DNA of 64,000 nt, taken from NCBI GenBank assembly GCA_028023455.1, contig JAQFVV010012537.1:2655889-2719888 (forward strand), read 5' to 3'. The notes below the pieces were generated by a model, which did not search any database, was not told the DNA's origin, and was given only the letters and a program-made list of their open reading frames with translations. The position numbers and the translations under genes are program-made. Below are positions 55,774 through 64,000 of this stretch, piece after piece (position 1 is the stretch's first letter; each line of letters begins with the position of its first letter). The stretch is from Epiperipatus broadwayi (taxonomy: Eukaryota > Onychophora > Udeonychophora > Euonychophora > Peripatidae).

Positions 55774-58374
55774 TCATGTCTTCCATTCTTTGGATGTAAA
55801 TGCTGTGCCATGATCAGATAACACTATCTGAGGTTTTCCAACTTTCGGCAACTGTTTTTTCCGAAGTGCCTTTATTGCTCCTCTAGAGTTTGCTGTCCTT
55901 ACTGGGTATGCTTTCACGTACTTTGAAAACACATCGTACGTGACAAACAGATACTGAAATCGTCGAAACATCGGTAATGGGCCATAATGATCTACAGCTA
56001 GCAACTCATTCAGTTTAGATGTGAGGATTGGTTGTGGCTCTCCTGCATACGATCGATTTGATGCCTTGCTCTGAGCACAAATCTCACAGGTTTTCAACAC
56101 ATGTAGGATCTGTGAGTACATCCCTGGCCAATAAAATTGATGATTTATTGCTTTTTCTACTTTCCGAGGACCATAACGTCCCACCGACTGATGGATGTGG
56201 GTAATAATTTGGTTTCTCAATTTGTGAGGTATTATGACTTTCCATGGATTGTGAGGGCTTTTGGTATTAATCTGAAAAATCCCATCTGTGATTCTGTATT
56301 GATTATAGTGCCTACTGGCTGCCATCTTAGATGTAATAATGTTAATTATTTTCTTACATTGAGCATCCTGGGCCTGCCAATACACTAAATTCTGGAAGTG
56401 AGATTCCACTGTGTTTCCTGATGTGGTTGTCATTATCTTCATTGTCTGCTTTCCTAAATCTGGATTCTGAGCAGCCATGGGCACAGGGTGGCAGCTTAAA
56501 ATATCAGCCACAATATTCTGTGATCCCGGGCAATAAATGACACTATACCGAAACTGTTGAAGAATCAGGCTCCACCTTATCAATCTGTCATTGTTTAAAA
56601 AGCTCTTGTCCAGAAATTCCAAACATTTGTGGTCAGTTATGATTACCACATCTGATCCCAACAAAAACTGTTTCAGTTTCTGGCATGCCCACACTATTGC
56701 TAATGTCATCTGCTCTGTTGTTGTATAATGCTTTTCTGCCCCTCCCAACATCTGACTAATAAAGTACAACACTTGATGCTCATTTTTATCACCAATTTGA
56801 AACAACATAGCACCCAAGCCTTGCCTACTGCTATCTGTTTGAAGGTAGAAGGGGTGGGCAAAATCCGGATGGTATAACATTACTGTTTCCAAGAACTTAT
56901 CTTTAGACATTTCTTGCTCATGCCCCTCTTTCCATTCCCATTTTTTACTACTCTTCTTTATTAATTCAATTATCTGTGTGGTGTCACAAGCAAATCTAGG
57001 ATAGAAGCAGTGATAGAAATTACACAATCCTAGAAATGCTCGAACCTGCTTATGGTTGGTGGGAGTTGGAAAATTCTTTATAGCATCTATTTTTGCAGGA
57101 TGGGGTTTGACACCTTGACTATTTACAACATGGCCTAAAAAATCAATTTCTTCCACTGCGAAAAAACTCTTTTCCATGTTGATGGTTATATTTTCACATA
57201 TGCATTCATGAAAGAAGCTTTCCAAATGACGCAAATGCTCATCGATGTCTTTTGAGGTGATCACGATATCGTCCACATAACAAACCATGTGTTCCTGTAT
57301 TTGAGGAGATAAAACATTTTTCAAACATCTCATGAGGCCTGCTCCACTGTTAATTAAACCGAATGGAACTCTCTTGAACACATGAGTCTGGCCATTGTAA
57401 TGAAATGCCGTATACTTTCTATCACGGTGGTCCAACACCATTTGCCAATAACTCGCTGTCATGTCCATGGTCGAGACTACAGTCTTCCCTGCAAGCTGCA
57501 TAAACATTTCGTGCATTGGCAGTGGCACATCATGTTCCGGAATGGTCACATTATTTAGGTGGCACGCATCCAAACACAAACGCACATTTCCATTTTTTTT
57601 CTTGATTATAATCAATGGATTATTGTATGGCGAAGGGGCCCGTTCGATAATATTCCATTCTAGCATCTGCTTTATTTGTTTATACACTTCCTCTTTGTAT
57701 TGGAATGAGATAGGGTAAGTTTTTGTTTGCTGGTACGATTCCTCTCTAAGCCTAATTCGGTGAGTATACCCTCTAATTTTCCCTGGTACACCAGAAAATA
57801 CCACTGTGTATCTTTGTAAAATTTGTTTCAACTGCTGACTATGCTCCTTATTCTTAATCATTGATATGCCAACTTTTTGTTTTATCATTTCCTCATCGAT
57901 TGCTTGTACAACACAACTGCCAATGGAGTGATTATCTTGACCCACTGTTGTAAATGGGACTTGTATGTCTTCTAACATATATTTTTTCGTTGGGTAATGT
58001 ATGATCCCTTGATACTGCTGAAGGAAATCTAAACCTAATACTAAGTCATACAACAACCCCTCCATTACTAAGAAGGCATGATTAAAACATTTGCTGCCAA
58101 TTGTAATCTCAAACCACATTTGGTATCGTTCACTATTCATTTTTCTTCCATTCGCCAGTGTTAACTGGATAGGGCACATGGGAAACTTTAAGTATCTTGG
58201 GTTGCTTTCATATTCTGTGGCTAGTTTTTTTGATACAATAGATACTTGACTGCCTGAGTCAACTAATGCTTGTATTTTATTGTCATTTATATTTACTTGA
58301 ATGACTGGGTTTGCATTTGAGTGTATGTCTTCTTCGTTATCCTTTTGTTGTACAATTGCTGTATGGGATGGCAC
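55774..58374 (-). pseudogene. pol: Gypsy pol: protease, reverse transcriptase, RNase H, integrase (N-terminal part)
   Basis: An 866-codon open stretch. Residues 36-48 hold the aspartic protease motif (LVDSGSQVSIV). RT runs from about 215 to 420, with LCLDACHLNN (267-276), DM at 304-305 and the catalytic YVDD at 366-369. RNase H (about 505-600) has TDSS at 513-516, an E at 554 and TDHK at 580-583. The integrase has an HH-CC finger (His 725/728, Cys 763/766), then catalytic Asp 795 (VDHYG) and Asp 854 (SDHGTAF). The frame stops just after, before the third catalytic residue. It enters from the gag end in the same frame past an upstream stop, so gag and pol were probably one long frame. The first Met is only the first in the open stretch, not a known start. 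Confidence 0.9.
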
Positions 58375-58379
58375 AGCTT

Positions 58380-58756
58380 CCCTATTTTTTACTCTTGACA
58401 GGTTTGTACTATTTTGTTTGGTAGATTTATTTTGAAATTTTACCTCCTTTCCATTTCAGTCTTTATCAAGATTTTCATATTCAATAGCAGTTAGTATACG
58501 AGTTGTACCTTCAATATCTTGCTCTTCACTGATTATCAATATTTCCCTTATCCAGGATGGCATTTTGTGCCTAATCATCCTTACTATCTGCATTTCTGGA
58601 TAATTGAAAGTGCTTAGTGCTTTTATTCAATTTACCTGTCTAACAAAAAACTGAGCATAAGTCTCTTGATGGTTAACCGGGTATCTCTTATGCATTATGG
58701 AATACATCAAATCTTCCTGCCGCTTTGCACTCCAATACATCGACATCACTGCATTC
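58380..58756 (-). pseudogene. gag: Gag C-terminal part, broken
   Basis: After the frame ending at 58757, the neighbouring frame on the minus strand continues as Gag-like sequence (YSIMHKRYPVNHQETYAQFF, then MIRHKMPSWIREILIISEEQ). It has in-frame stops near 58628 and 58457. No CCHC zinc knuckle is visible before the protease. Confidence 0.7.
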
Positions 58757-59437
58757 TCATATTCCATAAATGTTTGTGGTTGTATCGACAGTGTTCCACC
58801 AGTCTATGGCAGATTCTTTTAAATGATGACTGGAGATCATCACTTTTTCTTGTTCCATCATATTCTGGAATTGAAAAAACATTTTGAGACTGTCTAGGTG
58901 GTGTCTAGAGTTTCCACCCGGTTCCCCTCTAAAACATTGGATATGGACAAACTTTGCCACAGGAGATGTCACTGGATTAATTATTATTGGCATAAGGATT
59001 TTGTTGCCTTGTTGCGCTTGGATTGGGTTCAGCAGTTGACGATTATTCATTTCCTTTCTATACTCATTAAACTGTCCATTTTCTTTTCCACCCTGTATTT
59101 CCTGCTTGACTGACATGTCCAAGGTATGCATATCCTTTCCTAAATCTTTATCCATCAATGACTTAAGCTGAGTGTCATCATCTGGCAATACTTTTGTTCT
59201 ACTAGTATGTTGCAGATGGGGACCCATGTTTTCCTCCAAATGGTTCAATCTTTGTGATGTCATTCCCATGACTTGTTGGAACATGGTCATCATCATTTTG
59301 TTTTTGTCTCTCATTTCTTTGATGAGATCTTCCAAATTGTATTTTTGGTCACTATGAATACATGTTGCCGTATTTGGAAGGTTAAGCACTACCTCCTCAT
59401 CACTGTCATAATGTTCATCTTTCTTCTGTTGGTCCAT
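58757..59437 (-). pseudogene. gag: Gag N-terminal part
   Basis: 226 codons from ATG at 59437. The first 120 residues are acidic/charged with a Met-rich helix (RDKNKMMMTMFQQVMGM). Residues 165-215 hold a pattern typical of the retrotransposon Gag domain: F.GEPGGNSRHHLDSLKMFF followed by LKESAIDWW. The frame ends within the domain by a frameshift. Confidence 0.8.
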
Positions 59438-62068
59438 TTTTGCCTATTATTGGCTATCCCACCTTATTTGTAAAAATGTATTTTAGTCTTTTATAAACAA
59501 TCTAGATAAGTGTATTATATCACGTGTATCTAGGAGCTATATCCTTCTGTATATCAAAAAACTTTTCTTCTTTCTAAAATTATAACTATCTGTTTTATTT
59601 ATGTTTTCAGAAATTAACTTTGCCTATCTCACGAGGTTTTATCTTAAAGCTATGCCTATATGTATCTGTTTGTGCATGAAAAAAAAAATCCTGCTGTGTC
59701 TGTTTTTAATATGTATACTACATATTATTCTCCTCACTTTACTTTATTTATTGTTATATTTCATTAAAATATCACTGCTATGTTAATATAATTGAAATAA
59801 CCCACTTACAGCTTGACCTGGCTTTCTATGTCACCTGAAACAACTAAAAAATGGATTACATTAATACAAGTATATATATAAAGAAATATGTGAGCAAAAT
59901 ATACATAAGTCATGTTTAAAAATTATTTTGGCTCACTACACATACATTTTTATTTTGATCATCTGGTTTGTTTATTTGTATTCCGATATGAGAGATTGCA
60001 CTTGCCGACAAATTTATTTGATAGGGGTGCCAGTTGACAAGACAATGGCCATATCAAATATACATATTAATGGCCATATCAAATATACATATTAATGGAT
60101 AATGACCCAAGCACACATTGATAAAGTTTATAAAGTTTAAATGCGATTAAAATTTATTTTGAGTTTCACCTTTAAAAAAAAATCTCTGCATGAATAAGTA
60201 AATGGTATTCTAAATGACAATATTAATTAAGTTTCAGATGTATACAACTCAGTAAAGTAACATGTCTAACCTGGGTTCGAAACCAGTTACCATTTTGGTC
60301 AAGACACACAAAAAATCAATTTAAACAGCCTAAAGTACGATTAACAAAACAAAATATACACACAAAAAAAGTACAAATAAAAGTAAAATCCCATGATAAC
60401 CGCCACTCCGAATTATGAACCTGGGATCGAAACCAACTACCATTTTGGTCACAACCCGAAATAGATTAACAATTATCAAGCAATTTTACAGAATCATGCA
60501 TTGAGATCAAAAACTATTTAAAAAACATTTATATAAAAACGGGTTTTACCGAACTATAACGAAGTGTATACCATATACACCCATATATATGAATATGTAC
60601 ATCATTAAATAAGCATATATATGACTACATATAAATATACAAACAAATATACCTATACAAATATTTTTTTCTTATCATGTACATGATTTTATTAGAAAGA
60701 TTTGTCATATTGCAGACTGCATACTCCTATTGTTTCAGGCTAGTAAACGCTGGTAGCAAATATAACATGGAAACAATGATTGCAGACATAGACCTATTGT
60801 TTCAGGCTACTCAGCAATTCTAAACTCTAAAAATGTAAGGGGTATTCACCTAAATGGTTACTAAAAGGGTCTTCACCATAAAAAAAGGCTTCACCTAATG
60901 GTTACTTCAAAGGGTCTTCACCTAATGGTTACTCAATAAATGATTCAAAAGCATAATCTGAACTGAGAAAAAAGAATCTTAACTAAAGAGGGCTGACATA
61001 TATGTTATACAGAAAATACTTTAATATATAAATTTATTAAAATGAACATACGCATTTACTATTTCACAAGTTGAAAATTAAATTTGATATTAACGAAAAT
61101 AAAAGTTATATTTATATATGTTTGCAGGAAAGGTAACTGCAAAATATTTAAACGTGAAAAAAAATTTTTGCATGATTAAAATTGTTCAATATATTAAAGA
61201 AACGAAATGCAGAGAAAGTGAAAAAAATATTTGCTAACACCATACATTGACACGTGTTAATTCGAACTTATCAACTTTAGATCTTAGAAAAAAAATATAT
61301 TAATGGAAAACATGTTATCTTTTAAATCTTTACAAAATTTTATACAAATGGAAAAAACATTTTATTATCTATTTGTACTTTTTACTAAAATATTAACACT
61401 ACCGTATATATGTTATATTTCGAAAAACATTATTACATCAAAACTTCTCATATTTAAGTAATATTAAATAACATAAAGTATGAAAGCTATTTTAAGGGAG
61501 GGGGTGGGTATATATTTGACACTTCCACCTCATCAAAGCTATCTACTTTATACGACAAAAAACTATGGCAAACTGGCCATGACAAAACTACTTATTAGGG
61601 GAAAAAATTGCTTTAACTCTGAAATCTTCTTTTCTAATCACAAAACAAAACAACTAACAGCGTGTTAACTTTTTAAATATAAAATATTCATTTCATATAT
61701 ATACTAAACTCGGAAAAAAAAATTTACTTTATGACACATTTAACTTGTTAATTAATTTTTTAAAAAAAATGACATTTGGCTCACATTAGGAAACAAAACT
61801 CGGAAAAATTATACATATATTTTTATATAAATATATTAGACTAAAACAAACTTCTCAGGGTACTACTACTTTTTTTTTTTTAAAAAATGATATTCGTCCA
61901 TGGCGACAACTCAAAGCAAATAATTCTACATATAACTAACTATTATTTCGTATTATTTAAAAAAATCATTATATACATGCGTACAAACCCGAGGGAAAAA
62001 AATTCTACATATATTTATTAATACAAATCCCTATTCCTATTCTTCCAATAAAAAAAATGAAAATTCGG
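59438..62068 (-). other. Long untranslated leader of the gypsy element, with internal repeats
   Basis: The 2.6 kb between primer site and gag encode nothing recognisable. The leader carries several short direct repeats. A 25-bp period containing ATGGCCATATCAAATATAC lies at 60045-60098. A 30-bp block, CTGGGTTCGAAACCAGTTAC and onward, lies at 60271-60300 and 60421-60450. CTTCACCTAATGGTTACT is repeated between 60845 and 60940. CAAAACTCGGAAAAA-type blocks lie near 61706 and 61795. Confidence 0.6.
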
Positions 62069-62086
62069 ACCCCACATTGGGCGCCA
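62069..62086 (-). promoter_or_regulatory. Primer-binding site, tRNA-Lys type
   Basis: On the minus strand TGGCGCCCAATGTGGGGT matches the complement of the tRNA-Lys(1,2) 3' end, known from several retroviruses and gypsy elements as TGGCGCCCAACGTGGGG, with one C-to-T difference. It starts 34 bases inside the LTR edge. Confidence 0.75.
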
Positions 62087-62120
62087 GACTGCAGGAAAAA
62101 ATTTTACTGTGACAGTCAGA

Positions 62121-63991
62121 TGATGTATGTTGGTTTAACACAGTTCGAATACTAGACAAAAGTACCTCAAGGCCATCCATAAGCGAGATATTAAATCAAA
62201 AATATTATGACCTCTGCCCTATTTGCCTATTCTTGAAGCTAATTATGAATAAACAACATTATCTGAGACACAAATTATTTTCTCACCGACCACAAAGCTT
62301 AGCAACAGAGGTAGAGACATGGGTGGGAACACCTACAGAGCTAAATAGTTAAATGTGCAATAAAAGTACTAAGAAACGTGTTTTGCATGCCTGGATCATT
62401 GGAAAAGTAAAATAAAGCATTATAATAAAATTAGGAAACTCAAGCTTTTTATAGTTAAATAATATGTTTAATTAACAACTTTAAAATATGAATAATGATT
62501 TAATGGCCTCCACTATTCCCCTAAATTAATGAAAACTAATTAGACAATAAAAACAGATTAATATGTTTGTGGTCTAAATCTTTTCTTCCCAATTTTATTA
62601 AAATTGTCAACCCAAATCTCCTCAATAAAGTGCAATAATAAAAATCTTTCACAAAGCATTTTCTAATTGCTTTGCGCTAAAACAGTTTAAAAATTATTTA
62701 AAATGTATATAGCTAAATCTGATATACGTAATAAGCTAGTGGCGGACAAAAGAAGTGTTATCGAGGAGATCAAGTTGGCAAACAAAAGGAAACTTACTCG
62801 TATTGAATTTTACAAATATAATGAAAATTGGAAAGAGATTTAAATGAAAAACTAACCTTTAAACTTAACCGCAATGGAATATGAAATATTTATAAACGTT
62901 AGTAATGAAGAATAGTGAAGGAAAAAGGGTTAAATATATAGATAGATGATCACACAATATATATATCTAAGACTAGTCTAATAAAAAAAATGGTTACATT
63001 ACAAATATAATTAAATACAACAATTTATAATATAATTCAGTGAAGCACTTAAAAAGGGTATGAACAAAAAAAGTAGAAAGTAAATAATTCAATGGAGGAG
63101 AGATACTATTACCATCCTGGTTCCTTGGTCATGTTCCATTGATGAGCGTAGCTTGATCCGTCCATCGATAGGTATTTGTCTGGACAATGAAAATGGAAAT
63201 ATGTGGCATGGTTTCACGAAAAATCCTACAGACATGGCACAGAGTTCAGATCACTATTAGGTGGATACTATGGCATTTTGGATGGTATTTAGGAACCTCG
63301 GTGATAGGCAAAGCTATTTATTTGCCTAGCCAAGCATAGTAGAATCCATCAAATTCATATGACTTTTAGCTTGAGTATGTTCAAACTTCTCCATGATTTT
63401 GAAGATGACAGTTGTATAACTTTTTGGAATAAAAATCTCAACAAGAAAAAGCAAAATCTGAAAGCGTTCTCCAAAGAGAAATCTGAATGCCAGCAAGAAA
63501 ACTCTGAATAACAGCAAGAAAACTCTCTTTGTCAGCTACCTTCTATTGTTTGTATGATCTTAGATCTTGATAAGACCACCCCCACTTTTTGTTTCCAGGT
63601 AACATTTTCTAAAAATAACTTTTACTTTTTTCTTCTAAATTTCTTACTTTAAAGTTTGAATTTTAGTAATTAAAAAAAAAAAGAGAAAGCCATCTTTAAT
63701 TTGCCTTGAATGGGCTAATTAATTAAAAATATACATTCTTTTAGAAAATGTTGGTGGGCTTATCTCAAAATCAAATCATACTAAATATTTTAACAAGATT
63801 TAAAAAGAAAAGTACATTCTTATTTCTTTTAATAAAATAAGCATTTTATTTCAGCAGAATTTTGCATTAACTCATATATATATACGCTTGACGTATATAT
63901 ATGTTTGACTAATAGGTTTTACAAGTAAATTTTATTAACAGAAATTTAATCTTAGAAATGGAATTTATTTAAAATGAAATAGTTAAATGCA
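62121..63991 (-). repeat. 5' LTR of the gypsy element
   Basis: 1871 bp matching 53221-55101 from TGATGTATGTTGG to TTAAATGCA. It has a small insert near 63661-63687 and a reduced AT tract. The window ends nine bases beyond it. Confidence 0.85.
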
Positions 63992-64000
63992 AAACCCTGC

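Larger units (their letters stand above)
53221..63991 (-). mobile_element. Ty3/gypsy LTR retrotransposon, complete in layout but broken
   Basis: In transcription order (right to left): 5' LTR 63991-62121, tRNA-Lys-type primer site 62086-62069, leader, gag 59437-58380, protease-RT-RNase H-integrase 58374 to about 55223, 3' LTR 55101-53221. Integrase following RNase H in pol identifies Ty3/gypsy order. There is no envelope gene. The LTRs have diverged noticeably (about 14 differences in the first 180 bases by eye, many C/T or G/A), so this is an old insertion. Stops and frameshifts in gag and pol make it non-functional. No target duplication could be matched. Confidence 0.9.

Noticed and set aside
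53221-63991. Endogenous retrovirus with envelope
   Set aside because: No env-like frame lies between integrase and the 3' LTR; the layout fits a plain Ty3/gypsy element.

Overview
The window reads as AT-rich (by eye about 70% A+T) nuclear DNA of an invertebrate animal. The evidence is non-LTR retrotransposons of metazoan type, tRNA-headed SINEs, trinucleotide microsatellites used as LINE tails, a Ty3/gypsy retrotransposon, many foldback (MITE-like) elements and one probable spliced host exon. I cannot name the species. No operons, rRNA genes, CRISPR arrays or functional tRNA genes are visible. Almost everything that can be annotated is mobile DNA in various states of decay.

Layout. 1-1180: 3' end of a CR1-like LINE. 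1181-5690: mostly unannotatable AT-rich DNA, with a tRNA-like SINE head (minus strand, 3547-3630) and a minus-strand first coding exon with a consensus splice donor (4727-4944). 5690-8350: a cluster of foldback elements, one carrying a hammerhead-ribozyme-like core. 9400-12060: decayed RTE-like LINE on the minus strand. 12111-14300: a SINE copy and two minus-strand LINE ends, each tailed by a long trinucleotide microsatellite. 15366-15502: a very short tRNA-type SINE with a 15-bp target-site duplication. 15540-16320: a tandem pair of repeats, each with a type I hammerhead ribozyme. 18258-18664: a TA-flanked foldback element with a second hammerhead family. 19715-20400: 3' end of another LINE. 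20560-33260: one CR1-like LINE (PHD finger and SGNH-esterase-like ORF1, then endonuclease/RT), split by a foldback element (23061-23520) and by a 7.3-kb LTR retrotransposon (24046-31339). That LTR element has no pol and one intact 543-codon coiled-coil reading frame. 33260-53220: mostly unique AT-rich DNA with scattered LINE, foldback, hAT-MITE and hammerhead-bearing fragments. 53221-63991: a complete but broken Ty3/gypsy element on the minus strand, with two ~1.9-kb LTRs, a tRNA-Lys-type primer site, a 2.6-kb leader, gag and pol.

The most unusual content is the recurrence of hammerhead-like cores (CUGAUGA, stem II, GAAA, a tiny stem III, and closing stem I arms) in three unrelated repeat families. 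This is what one expects of retrozymes or Penelope-like terminal repeats. Second is the non-autonomous LTR element, whose LTRs consist largely of tandem arrays and whose primer-binding region is itself tandemly repeated. No cellular pathway can be assembled from this window; the interactions seen are nesting of elements and probable borrowing of replication machinery by elements that lack their own.
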